This document shows, one piece after another, positions 53,229-61,462 of a DNA stretch of 64,000 nt. The stretch is from Corynebacterium sp. HMSC036D02 (GTDB taxonomy: Bacteria > Actinomycetota > Actinomycetes > Mycobacteriales > Mycobacteriaceae), in contig NZ_KV827648.1 in NCBI RefSeq assembly GCF_001836165.1, positions 1-64,000 of the forward strand, in the 5' to 3' direction. The notes below the pieces were generated by a model. That model worked only from the letters and a program-made list of their open reading frames with translations, did not search any database and was not told where the DNA came from. Positions within the stretch are counted from its first letter, which is position 1. Every line of letters starts with the position of its first letter. The translations under genes were made by a program, and so were the position numbers.

Positions 53229-55079
53229 GTGCAGTTCCACCACAACGGCTATGTTTCGGAAGATCCCCGCGTGCACGAACCTGCCGGATACGGCATCGAT
53301 CGCGTCTCTGAACTTCCGGATGAAATGGACGTTCTCATTGTGGGCTCCGGTCCGGCCGGCATGATCGCAGCCGCTCAGCTAGCAATGTTCCCCGACGTCA
53401 ACACGCGCATCATTGAGCGCCGTCCTCACCGCCTTGAGTTGGGCCAGGCCGACGGCATCCAGTCCCGTTCCGTGGAAACCTTCCAGTCCTTCGGCTTTGC
53501 CAAGGAAATCACGGAAGAGGCCTACGAGATCACGGAGATGTCTTTCTGGAACCCGGATCCGCAGGATCGTTCCAAGATTATCCGCGGTGCTCGCCCCATC
53601 GATGACGAGCAGGGCATCTCTGAATTCCCCCATCTCATTGTCAACCAAGCCCGCGTGCTGGACTATTTCGCTCGCTATGCGCACCGCGCCCCGGGCCGCA
53701 TCACCCCGGATTACGGCTGGACCTTCGTTTCCCTTGAGGTAGGGGAGGGCGAATACCCGGTAACGGTCCACCTCGAGGATGTCGACGGCAACCCGCGCGA
53801 CGTACGCGCCAAGTACGTCGTCGGTTGCGATGGTGCTAAGTCTCGCGTCCGCAAGTCCATCGGCCGCTCGCTCAAGGGCGACCAGGCTAACCACGCGTGG
53901 GGCGTCATGGATGTCGTGGTTGACACCGACTTCCCGGACTGGCGCACCAAGTGTGCCATCCACTCCCAGGCCGGCTCAATCCTGCACATCCCGCGTGAGG
54001 GCGGCTACCTCTGCCGCATCTACGTCGACCTCGGCGTCGTGCCCGAGGATGACAACCACAAGGTCCGCTCCACCCCGATTGAGAAGATCATCGAGAAGGC
54101 CAACGAGATCTACTCGCCTTACTTCATCGACGTCAAGATGGTTGCTTGGCACTCCGTCTACGAGGTGGGCCACCGGCTCGTCGATGCCTTCGACGATAGC
54201 GACGACGATCCACGGGTCTTCCTCACCGGCGATGCCTGCCATACCCACTCCGCCAAGGCCGGCCAGGGCATGAACGTCTCCATGCAGGATGGCTTCAATA
54301 TCGGGTGGAAGCTCGGTCACGTCCTCGACGGCCGCGCCCCGAAGGAACTCCTGACCACCTACCACGGCGAGCGTCAGCCAGCTGCTCAGAACCTCATTAA
54401 TTTCGACCGCGAGTGGTCCACCCTCATGGCCACACCTACCGAAGAACTCGAAGATCCGGAGGCAGTGGAGAAGTACTACGTCGCCGCGGAGGAGTTCGCC
54501 GCTGGCATGATGACGCAGTACGAAGAAAACCTGATCGTCGGAACAACACAGCACCAAGATCTGGCTTCCGGCTTCCCGGTGGGCAAGCGTTTCAAGTCCT
54601 TTGAGGTTCTTCGCCGCTGCGATGCTTACCCTCAGCACCTGGGGCACCAGCACACGGCCGATGGCCGCTACCGCATCTACGCCTTTGCCGATGCCCCCAA
54701 GGCCGGAGAGAACTCCACTCTGAGCGAGTGGGCCGAGAAGCTCGGCCCCATCCTGGACAAGTTCACCCCGGAGGGAGCTGATGAGAATACCTACTTCGAC
54801 GTGAAGGTTATCTACCAGCAGACCAACCATCACGATTATGAGATTCTTGACGCCCCACTGTTGTTCCGCCCGCGCAACGGCAAGTTCAACATCCCGAATT
54901 GGGAAAATGTCTTCAACGCTCTCCCTGGCGACAAAGACATCTTCGATGCCCGCGGAATTTCCCGTGACGGAGCGGTGGTCATCGTTCGCCCGGACCAGTA
55001 CGTAGGCGCTGTTCTCCCTCTCGATGACCCATCAGCAGTCGAGGACTACTTCTCCTCCGCGCTCATCAAGCTCAAGTAG
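53229..55079 (+). CDS. MobA/phenol-hydroxylase-type FAD monooxygenase
   Basis: 616 residues from GTG 53229 with AAGGAG upstream. Class A flavoprotein hydroxylase: GSGPAGMIAAAQLA (FAD), RRPHRLELGQADGIQSRSVE, the DG motif YVVGCDGAKSRVR, and GDACHTHSAKAGQGMNVSMQD. A C-terminal thioredoxin-like domain ends DGAVVIVRPDQYVGAVLPL. It closely resembles 3-hydroxybenzoate 4-monooxygenase (MobA) of Comamonas as I remember it. In this cluster a 3- or 4-hydroxyphenylacetate hydroxylase making homoprotocatechuate would fit better. No two-component HpaBC hydroxylase is seen in the window. Confidence 0.88.
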   Translation: MQFHHNGYVSEDPRVHEPAGYGIDRVSELPDEMDVLIVGSGPAGMIAAAQLAMFPDVNTRIIERRPHRLELGQADGIQSRSVETFQSFGFAKEITEEAYEITEMSFWNPDPQDRSKIIRGARPIDDEQGISEFPHLIVNQARVLDYFARYAHRAPGRITPDYGWTFVSLEVGEGEYPVTVHLEDVDGNPRDVRAKYVVGCDGAKSRVRKSIGRSLKGDQANHAWGVMDVVVDTDFPDWRTKCAIHSQAGSILHIPREGGYLCRIYVDLGVVPEDDNHKVRSTPIEKIIEKANEIYSPYFIDVKMVAWHSVYEVGHRLVDAFDDSDDDPRVFLTGDACHTHSAKAGQGMNVSMQDGFNIGWKLGHVLDGRAPKELLTTYHGERQPAAQNLINFDREWSTLMATPTEELEDPEAVEKYYVAAEEFAAGMMTQYEENLIVGTTQHQDLASGFPVGKRFKSFEVLRRCDAYPQHLGHQHTADGRYRIYAFADAPKAGENSTLSEWAEKLGPILDKFTPEGADENTYFDVKVIYQQTNHHDYEILDAPLLFRPRNGKFNIPNWENVFNALPGDKDIFDARGISRDGAVVIVRPDQYVGAVLPLDDPSAVEDYFSSALIKLK

Positions 55080-55084
55080 TTTCG

Positions 55085-55098
55085 GTTTCACGTAAAAC
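55085..55098. other. One-mismatch parS-like site
   Basis: GTTTCACGTAAAAC differs from the perfect palindrome at one base (G to A in the right arm). It lies ten bases past the hydroxylase stop and 108 bases from the perfect site at 55193. Confidence 0.55.
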
Positions 55099-55099
55099 G

Positions 55100-55131
55100 A
55101 AAAGGGCCCAGCACAACGCTGGGCCCTTTTT
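55100..55131 (+). terminator. Strong terminator of the hydroxylase gene
   Basis: A perfect 13-bp stem, AAAAGGGCCCAGC (55100-55112) with GCTGGGCCCTTTT (55118-55130), carries an ACAAC loop. The run of T in and after the second arm makes it effective on the plus strand; A-run symmetry may make it bidirectional. Confidence 0.9.
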
Positions 55132-55164
55132 GTGCTTGAATGGCGCAGCACAAGGCATAAAGAG

Positions 55165-55194
55165 ACCTAGGTGCCGAAGAGGCGGCACCTAGGT
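55165..55194 (-). terminator. Terminator of the ABC transporter operon
   Basis: ACCTAGGTGCC (55165-55175) pairs perfectly with GGCACCTAGGT (55184-55194). On the minus strand CTCTTT follows. It lies just past the ATPase gene stop. Confidence 0.75.
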
Positions 55195-55206
55195 TTCACG
55201 TGAAAC
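55193..55206. other. parS-type centromere site
   Basis: GTTTCACGTGAAAC, a perfect ParB-binding palindrome, sits between the hydroxylase and the ABC transporter genes, sharing two bases with the terminator stem. Confidence 0.85.
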
Positions 55207-55221
55207 AACCACGGAGGAACG

Positions 55222-56010
55222 CTACTGCAAGAGGGTCCTGTCGGAAGTCGCGCCCTTGATCTTCGCGAACTCTGCCATGAGATCCTCCACCGTGAGCTTT
55301 GCCTTTTCCTCGGCATCAGCGGAGTAGATGATCTCTCCCTCATGCATCATGATGAGGCGGTTTCCCACCTGCAGGGCCTGTGCCATATTGTGCGTCACCA
55401 TCAGCGTGGTGAGCTGCCCTTGCTCGACAATGCGCTTCGTCAGTGTGGTCACCAGCTCCGCGCGTTGCGGGTCGAGGGCAGCCGTGTGCTCATCCAGAAG
55501 CATCACCTTCGGGTTGGTAAAGCCGGCCATGAGCAACGACAGCGCCTGGCGCTGACCGCCGGAGAGCAAGCCCACCTTCGTTCCAAGGCGCTTCTCCAAG
55601 CCCAGCTCGAGCGACTCCAGCTGTTCCACAAAAACAGCCCGGCGCGCGGAGTTGAGGCCCAGGCCGAGTCCGCGCTTCTTGCCGCGCAGATAAGCGAGTG
55701 AGAGGTTCTCCTCAATCGTCAGGTTCGGCGCTGTACCCGCCATAGGATCCTGAAAGACGCGCCCAACCTTCCTCGCACGCTTATGCTCCGGCTGGTTCGT
55801 CACGTCTTTGCCGTCGATCGAGATCCTTCCCGAATCCGGGATCAGCCGGCCCGCAACGGAGTTCAACAGTGTCGACTTTCCCGCACCGTTGGAACCGATG
55901 ACGGTAACGAAGTCACCAGGGACGAGTTCCAGGGAGACGTCGCGAAGCGCACGGCGTTCATTAACCGTTCCCGGAAAGAAGGTCTTTGAGATCTTGTCTA
56001 TGTTGAGCAT
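55222..56010 (-). CDS. ABC transporter ATPase, TrpXYZ-type
   Basis: 262 residues: Walker A GSNGAGKSTLL, the Q-loop region VFQDPMAGTAP, signature LLSGGQRQALSLLMA, Walker B VMLLDEHTAAL and the switch His in VTHNMAQAL. It is third in an operon with a permease and a lipoprotein, divergent from the trp operon. That set has the architecture of streptococcal tryptophan transporters TrpXYZ, so tryptophan (or an aromatic precursor) is the likely substrate. Confidence 0.9.
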   Translation of the reverse strand: MLNIDKISKTFFPGTVNERRALRDVSLELVPGDFVTVIGSNGAGKSTLLNSVAGRLIPDSGRISIDGKDVTNQPEHKRARKVGRVFQDPMAGTAPNLTIEENLSLAYLRGKKRGLGLGLNSARRAVFVEQLESLELGLEKRLGTKVGLLSGGQRQALSLLMAGFTNPKVMLLDEHTAALDPQRAELVTTLTKRIVEQGQLTTLMVTHNMAQALQVGNRLIMMHEGEIIYSADAEEKAKLTVEDLMAEFAKIKGATSDRTLLQ

Positions 56011-56013
56011 GAT

Positions 56014-56871
56014 TTAGGCCTTCCTTTTGCCGCGTACCCGCGTCATGCGAGGCACCAGGAGAGCGACGATAACCAGCAGCGCCGTAATGAGCTTCATGTC
56101 ATTCGGGTTGAGGCCCACCTGCAAAGCGGCGAAGATGATGAGTCGGTAGATCACGGAACCCAGTGCCACCGCCACGACGGCCATCCACAGGCGCGACTGG
56201 GGGAGTACCGCCTGCCCAAGGATGACGGAGGCCAGACCCACCAGAATGAGACCAATGCCCATCGAGATATCGGCAAAGCCTTGATATTGCGCGATGAGCG
56301 CACCGCACAGACCCACCAGACCGTTGGACAGAGCCAAGGTCAAAATCTTGGTGAAATCCGTGGACACGCCAAAGGAGGTGATCATCTGTTGGTTGTCACC
56401 GGTGGCGCGCAGCGAGAGGCCCAAGTCCGTGGACAGGAACCACACGATCAGTAGACAGAGCACCACCGCGCCCACAGCGAGCAACCCCACCCCGGCCCAA
56501 GTTCCCATGACGGCATCCAGCGGAGTGAAAACCGAATCCTGCGTCAGCAACGGCACGTTAGCGCTGCCCATGATACGCAAGTTGATGGACCACAGACCGA
56601 TCATCGTGAGGATGCCAGCAAGCAGCCCATCGATGCGGCCCTTGGTATGGAGGAGTCCGGTGATGCAGCCAGCCACGAATCCGGTGGCGAAGCCGGCCAA
56701 CGAGGCCGCAAAGGGGTTGACCCCATTTGTGATGAGCACGCCGGCTGTTGCAGCCCCGGTGGTAAAGGAGCCGTCGACTGTCAGGTCTGGGAAGTCAAGC
56801 ACGCGGAACGTCAGGTAAACGCCCACGGCCATGACCGCATAGATGAGACCTAGCTCGAGTGCTCCAATCAC
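56014..56871 (-). CDS. ABC transporter permease, TrpXYZ-type
   Basis: 285 residues with about eight hydrophobic helices, branched-chain-type permease family: VYLTFRVLDFPDLTVDGSFTTGAA near the start and ATGDNQQMITSFGVSTDFTKI in the coupling region. It ends VPRMTRVRGKRKA. It overlaps the lipoprotein gene by 4 bases and is 3 bases from the ATPase gene. Confidence 0.9.
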   Translation of the reverse strand: MIGALELGLIYAVMAVGVYLTFRVLDFPDLTVDGSFTTGAATAGVLITNGVNPFAASLAGFATGFVAGCITGLLHTKGRIDGLLAGILTMIGLWSINLRIMGSANVPLLTQDSVFTPLDAVMGTWAGVGLLAVGAVVLCLLIVWFLSTDLGLSLRATGDNQQMITSFGVSTDFTKILTLALSNGLVGLCGALIAQYQGFADISMGIGLILVGLASVILGQAVLPQSRLWMAVVAVALGSVIYRLIIFAALQVGLNPNDMKLITALLVIVALLVPRMTRVRGKRKA

Positions 56872-57851
56872 AGCGTCTCAGCCTTGTCTAGGATTTCCTG
56901 CGGCACCTCAACGCCCTGAGCCTTCACTGCGTCTTCATTGATCACGTACGTGTACTCGGAGGCGGTTTCCACCGGGGTTTCGGCCGGGTCAGCGCCGTCC
57001 TGGAGGATGCGCAGCGCCATCTCACCGGTCTGGCGGCCCAGCTCCTTGTAGTCAATACCGATGGTGGCTGCAGCGCCGCCTTCAACGGCACCGGAGTCCG
57101 CAGCGATGACCGGTATGGTCTTGTCATTCGCAACCTTGATGAGCGAAGAGATGCCGGAGACGACCATGTTATCGGTCGGGATGTAAATGGCATCGACATC
57201 ACCCAGCGCCTCCACGGCCTGCGGGATCTCCGTCACGGAGGTCACCGTCTGCGACTTCACTTCAATGCCCTTCGGCTTGGCTGCTTCCGTCAGCTGTTCG
57301 ACCTGCACCTTGGAATTCACCTCAGCGGAGGAGTAGACGACGCCCACAGTTTTGGCGTCTGGGACCAGCTGGGTAATCAGCTCAACCTGCTCCTCGATGG
57401 GCGCGGCGTCAGAGGTACCAGTGACATTCTTGCCCGGCTTATCCAGCGACTCCACTAGCTCCGCCTCCACGGGGTCCGTCACCGCGGTGAACAGAAGCGG
57501 CTTGTCCTTGATGGACTTGCTCATGGCCTGGCCGGCTGGGGTGGCGATTGCCAGGTAGAGGTCGTGATTGGCGTTCGCCATCTGCTGGGAGATGGACACC
57601 GCGGTGCCTTGCTCGCCGTTGGCGTTCTGAACATCCCAATCCACGTCCACGCCCGCCTCTTCGAAGGCTTCCTGGAACCCTTCCGCGGCGGCGTCGAGGG
57701 AGGGGTGTTGAACCAGCTGGTTAATTCCGATGGAGTAGGAGTCTCCGCCCCCGGAATCCCCGCTGGCGCTTTCCGACGACGAGGAGCAGCCCACGAGGGC
57801 AGCAGCGCTCAGGGCGATAGCTGAGAGAGCAGCAGCAGTTTTAGAGAACAT
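56868..57851 (-). CDS. ABC substrate-binding lipoprotein, TrpX-type
   Basis: 327 residues. The signal peptide ends in lipobox LVGC (Cys 22), followed by a Ser-rich linker. The mature part is the ABC_sub_bind family: IGINQLVQHPSLDAAAEGFQ, PLLFTAVTDPVEAELVES, GTSDAAPIEEQVELI and IYIPTDNMVVSGISSLIKVA. TrpX-type binders take aromatic amino acids. Its gene starts about 280 bases from the trp leader on the opposite strand, so both sides may answer to tryptophan. Confidence 0.9.
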   Translation of the reverse strand: MFSKTAAALSAIALSAAALVGCSSSSESASGDSGGGDSYSIGINQLVQHPSLDAAAEGFQEAFEEAGVDVDWDVQNANGEQGTAVSISQQMANANHDLYLAIATPAGQAMSKSIKDKPLLFTAVTDPVEAELVESLDKPGKNVTGTSDAAPIEEQVELITQLVPDAKTVGVVYSSAEVNSKVQVEQLTEAAKPKGIEVKSQTVTSVTEIPQAVEALGDVDAIYIPTDNMVVSGISSLIKVANDKTIPVIAADSGAVEGGAAATIGIDYKELGRQTGEMALRILQDGADPAETPVETASEYTYVINEDAVKAQGVEVPQEILDKAETL

Positions 57852-58130
57852 AGTGGTCCTTTTCTACGTGAGAATGACAGTAGTGACCGCTATTTAATCC
57901 TCTTTTCACCCTTTTAAGCAGCAGTTTTATGAATATTGTTCCCGCGCGGGGGTACTCTTAGCCCTGCAAAAGCTATAAGTCTACAGTTTTAGAGTTGTAC
58001 CTCACACCGGCTAGCTGCATGTTTCTTGTATCACTCTCGATTTAATGAGCTCGGACCACCATGAGGCCACGGGGGTACCCGAATGACCTTTATCTGTACG
58101 ACAGAAGGTATCGGTGTTAAAGTCAGTGAT
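57852..58130. promoter_or_regulatory. Divergent trp transporter/trp operon promoter region
   Basis: The region between the lipoprotein gene and trpL must carry promoters in both directions. It is A/T-rich around 57890-57935 and 57970-58000. Candidate trp -10 and -35 boxes cannot be chosen with confidence. I looked for T-box features and did not find the conserved GGGTGGnACC sequence. Confidence 0.5.
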
Positions 58131-58169
58131 GTGAAGAACACTTTTAACCTTTGGTGGTGGCGCGCGTAA
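58131..58169 (+). CDS. trpL: trp operon leader peptide
   Basis: A 12-codon frame, MKNTFNLWWWRA, starting with GTG 58131 and stopping at TAA 58167-58169. Three tandem Trp codons and the adjoining attenuator identify it as the sensor for charged tRNA-Trp. An ATG two codons away would run straight into TGA, so GTG is the start. Confidence 0.88.
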   Translation: MKNTFNLWWWRA

Positions 58170-58172
58170 CCC

Positions 58173-58222
58173 GCGGGCCTCGTTCTTCTCCCAGTTTTTA
58201 AGGCCCGCAGCTGCGGGCTTTT
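58173..58222 (+). promoter_or_regulatory. trp attenuator with alternative hairpins
   Basis: Terminator: GCCCGCAG (58203-58210) pairs with CTGCGGGC (58211-58218), followed by TTTT. Antiterminator: GCGGGCCT (58173-58180) pairs perfectly with AGGCCCGC (58201-58208), which would use up the terminator's left arm. A ribosome stalled on the Trp codons at 58152-58160 would favour the second form and let transcription enter trpE. Confidence 0.88.
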
Positions 58223-58284
58223 CGGCGTTTTGCTCTCTTGCGAAGCTCGCGGCAGCACACAAAATCGTTAAAGAAAGACACAGT

Positions 58285-59784
58285 ATGCCGTTTACAGCCA
58301 AACGCGAGGTCAGGTACACACCCGACGCCAGTGCGCTCTTTTATGCCCTCGCCACACCGCAGGATTCCCTGCTCTTAGAATCCGCGGACATCGAGTCCAA
58401 GAAGAACCTCACCTGCATCGCCATCACCAAGGCAGCACTCAAGGTCGTATGCCGTGGCCAGGAGGTCACCGCAACGGCCTTAACGCCAGCCGGTCACCTA
58501 CTCTTAGATGAGCTTCGTCAGGACTTCCGCTCCAGGATGAGGCAGAACGGTGAGGAGACCGCCACCTTTAGCTTTGAGCTCTCAACCGAGCACGATGAGC
58601 GCGCCCGCCTCCGCGCCACCTCAACCGCGGATATCCTTCGCACACTGCAGTTTAGCCAATCCTATTCCGGCGAGTCGCTGCCTTTGCTTGGTGGGGGATT
58701 CGCCTTCGACTACGTCGATACCTTCGAGGCACTGCCGCCGATTCCTGATGGCCCTAACGAATACCCCGACTATGAATTTCTCGTAGCCGAGCACGTCCTC
58801 ACGGTGGACCACCTGACGCAGACGGCAAAGATTGAGGGGTGGGGCGTCGACAAGCACGTCCTCGAAGAGGAGCTCAACCGGGCCGCCGCCACCGAACCTA
58901 TTACTCCCGAGGCCCCCTCACCGCGTGAGACCATCAGCGCGCGCGCCTCCATCGACGACGCCGCTTTCCGTCGCCACGTGGAGCGCCTCCAGGGCAACGT
59001 CCACGCCGGCGATATCTACCAGGTCGTTCCTTCCCGTGCCTTCAGCCTCGACTGCCCGGATGCCTTTGCCGCCTACCGCACGCTGCGAGAGACCAACCCC
59101 TCGCCGTACATGTTTTACCTACGCGGCACTGAGCACGAGCTCTTCGGTGCCTCTCCGGAATCCAACCTCAAGTACACGGCCTCTGACCGGCAGGTACAGC
59201 TCTATCCGGTGGCCGGCACTCGACCGCGCGGTGCCACTCACGAGCTGGATATCCGCAATGAACTGGAGATGCGCACCGACTCCAAAGAAGTCTCGGAGCA
59301 CATCATGCTCGTGGACTTAGCCCGCAACGACCTCGCCCGCGTCGCCGTCCCCGGCACCCGAAAGGTCGCCGACCTGCTCCAGGTGGACCGCTACTCGCGC
59401 GTCATGCACCTGGTTTCCCGGGTCGTCGCCACGCTGCACGAGGATTTCGACGCCCTCGACGCCTACCGAGCCTGCATGAATATGGGCACGCTCACCGGCG
59501 CACCGAAGCTGCGCGCCATGGAGCTCATCCGCGACACCGAAGGTACTCGCCGCGGCTCCTTCGGCGGCGCTATCGGATACCTGCGCGGCGATGGCTCTAT
59601 GGACAACTGCATTGTCATCCGCTCCGCCTACGTCAAGGATGGAACGGCAGTCGTCCAGGCCGGCGCGGGAGTCGTGCGCGATTCCGTCCCGCAATCCGAA
59701 GCCGATGAAACGGTCCACAAAGCCTACGCGGTGCTCAGCGCCATCGCCCAGGCACACAACGCAAACTTGGAGGTCATCCGATGA
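58285..59784 (+). CDS. trpE: Anthranilate synthase component I
   Basis: 499 residues. The feedback site LLES followed by the ADIESK segment lies near residue 34, and the chorismate-binding core includes GNVHAGDIYQVVPSR, LFGASPESNLKY, PVAGTRPRG, DLARNDLARVA and GTLTGAPKLRAMELI. With TrpG it makes anthranilate from chorismate and glutamine. Tryptophan should inhibit it allosterically. It overlaps trpG by 4 bases. Confidence 0.97.
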   Translation: MPFTAKREVRYTPDASALFYALATPQDSLLLESADIESKKNLTCIAITKAALKVVCRGQEVTATALTPAGHLLLDELRQDFRSRMRQNGEETATFSFELSTEHDERARLRATSTADILRTLQFSQSYSGESLPLLGGGFAFDYVDTFEALPPIPDGPNEYPDYEFLVAEHVLTVDHLTQTAKIEGWGVDKHVLEEELNRAAATEPITPEAPSPRETISARASIDDAAFRRHVERLQGNVHAGDIYQVVPSRAFSLDCPDAFAAYRTLRETNPSPYMFYLRGTEHELFGASPESNLKYTASDRQVQLYPVAGTRPRGATHELDIRNELEMRTDSKEVSEHIMLVDLARNDLARVAVPGTRKVADLLQVDRYSRVMHLVSRVVATLHEDFDALDAYRACMNMGTLTGAPKLRAMELIRDTEGTRRGSFGGAIGYLRGDGSMDNCIVIRSAYVKDGTAVVQAGAGVVRDSVPQSEADETVHKAYAVLSAIAQAHNANLEVIR

Positions 59785-60425
59785 ATCCACACGTTGTCCT
59801 CATCGATAACCACGATTCCTTCGTCTACAACCTCGTCGACGCGCTCGCCGGCTACAACACGACCGTCTTCCGCAACACCGTACCGGTGGAGGAGGTCCTC
59901 GCCGCACAGCCCGACATCATCATCCTTTCGCCCGGCCCCGGTCATCCGCGCGACGCCGGCTCGATGATGCAGCTTATCGACGCCTCCCTCGGCCGCATCC
60001 CCATCCTCGGCATCTGCCTGGGCTTCCAGGCGCTGCTCGAGCATTTCGGCGGCACGGTCGAAGCCTGCGGTCCAGTGCACGGTTCCTCTGTGCCCATGAC
60101 GCTGACCGACGCCGGCGCGAACCACCCACTCTTCCACGGGCTCACCACTGATTCCGAGCCAGATAACCCGAACTACGTGGGCCGCCTCGTCCCCGTTGCG
60201 CGCTACCACTCCTTAGGCTGTGCGAACATTCCCTCCCAGATGCGCAGCCTCGCGGAGACCGAGACCGACATCGGCCCTGTCACGATGGCGGCGGAGACCC
60301 TCGACGGCATCGCCCTCGGCCTGCAGTTCCACCCCGAGTCTGTACTCACGCCGACGGGACCAATCATCATTGAACGCTGCATCAAACAACTTTCTACTCA
60401 ACCTACAACGAAGGGAACCAAGTAA
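59781..60425 (+). CDS. trpG: Anthranilate synthase component II (glutamine amidotransferase)
   Basis: 214 residues, class I glutamine amidotransferase: LSPGPGHPRDAGSM, nucleophile Cys in GICLGFQALLEHFGG, and the His-Glu pair in LGLQFHPESVLT. It supplies ammonia to TrpE. Here it is not fused to trpD. The stop overlaps the trpD start by one base. Confidence 0.96.
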   Translation: MNPHVVLIDNHDSFVYNLVDALAGYNTTVFRNTVPVEEVLAAQPDIIILSPGPGHPRDAGSMMQLIDASLGRIPILGICLGFQALLEHFGGTVEACGPVHGSSVPMTLTDAGANHPLFHGLTTDSEPDNPNYVGRLVPVARYHSLGCANIPSQMRSLAETETDIGPVTMAAETLDGIALGLQFHPESVLTPTGPIIIERCIKQLSTQPTTKGTK

Positions 60426-61462
60426 TGACAGACAATAAAGCACTAAATACACTGCAGGAATTCCTCGATATCTCCGAGCCAACGCTCGAGCAGGCTATCG
60501 AGGTCTTCACGCCACTGACGGTAGGGGAGTACGACGATATTCACATCGCTGCCCTCCTTACCCACATCCGTACCCGCGGCGAGACCTTCGCCGATGTCGC
60601 CGGCGCGGCCCGCGCATTCCTTAATGCCGGCCATCCGTTCCCAATCACAGGCAAGGGGCTCATGGATACCGCGGGAACCGGTGGCGATGGCGCTAACACC
60701 ATCAACGTCACCACCGGCGCGTCGCTCGTCGCCTCCGCCGGTGGGGTCAAGATGGTCAAGCACGGCAACCGCTCCGTATCTTCCAAGTCGGGCTCCGCGG
60801 ACGTCCTCGAGGCCCTCGGCATCCCGCTCAATCTCGATCCGGACCGCGCGGTTCGCCAACTCGAGGCCTCGAATTTCACGTTCCTCTTCGCTCCTGCGTA
60901 TAACCCGGCCGTTGCCCACGTGCAACCGGTGCGCAAGGGACTCGGGATTTCGACTCTCTTCAACACCATGGGCCCGCTGCTCAGCCCGGGCCGCCCGGAG
61001 TTCCAGATCATGGGAATCGCCAACCCCGAGCAGGGCCAGCTCATCGCCGAGGTATTCAAGGATCTGGGCCGCACGCGCGCGCTCGTCGTCCACGGCGCCG
61101 GTACCGATGAGATTGCCGTCCACGGCACCACCCAGGTCTGGGAGCTTCGCGATGGCACCATTAGCCACTACGAGCTCACCCCGGAGGACCTCGGTATTTC
61201 CCACCACGAACTGGCTGACCTCGCCGGCGGCAACGGGGAAGAGAACGCAAAGGCCCTCCGGGCTGTTTTCGCCGGTACCGGTGAGCCCGCCCACCACGAC
61301 GCGATCGCCGCTACCGCCGGCGCGATGTTCTACCTCAATGGCGCTACCGACTCCATCCACGAGGGCGTCACGCATGCCGACCAGCTCATCAAGAATGGCA
61401 CCGTGGCCGCTTGGTTGAAGAAGCACGAGGAGGCGAACTATGGCTCTGCCGACCGTGCTTGA
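60425..61462 (+). CDS. trpD: Anthranilate phosphoribosyltransferase
   Basis: 345 residues. The PRPP-binding GTGGDGANTINVTTGASLV loop, KHGNRSVSSKSGSADVLEALG, the metal site in FLFAPAYNPAVAHV, and TLFNTMGPLLSPGRP match TrpD. It moves a phosphoribosyl group onto anthranilate. Its 3' end overlaps trpCF by 23 bases. Confidence 0.96.
   Translation: MTDNKALNTLQEFLDISEPTLEQAIEVFTPLTVGEYDDIHIAALLTHIRTRGETFADVAGAARAFLNAGHPFPITGKGLMDTAGTGGDGANTINVTTGASLVASAGGVKMVKHGNRSVSSKSGSADVLEALGIPLNLDPDRAVRQLEASNFTFLFAPAYNPAVAHVQPVRKGLGISTLFNTMGPLLSPGRPEFQIMGIANPEQGQLIAEVFKDLGRTRALVVHGAGTDEIAVHGTTQVWELRDGTISHYELTPEDLGISHHELADLAGGNGEENAKALRAVFAGTGEPAHHDAIAATAGAMFYLNGATDSIHEGVTHADQLIKNGTVAAWLKKHEEANYGSADRA

Noticed and set aside
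57960..58130. Possible T-box riboswitch before the trp genes
   Set aside because: The conserved T-box sequence is absent and the WWW leader peptide with alternative hairpins explains regulation.
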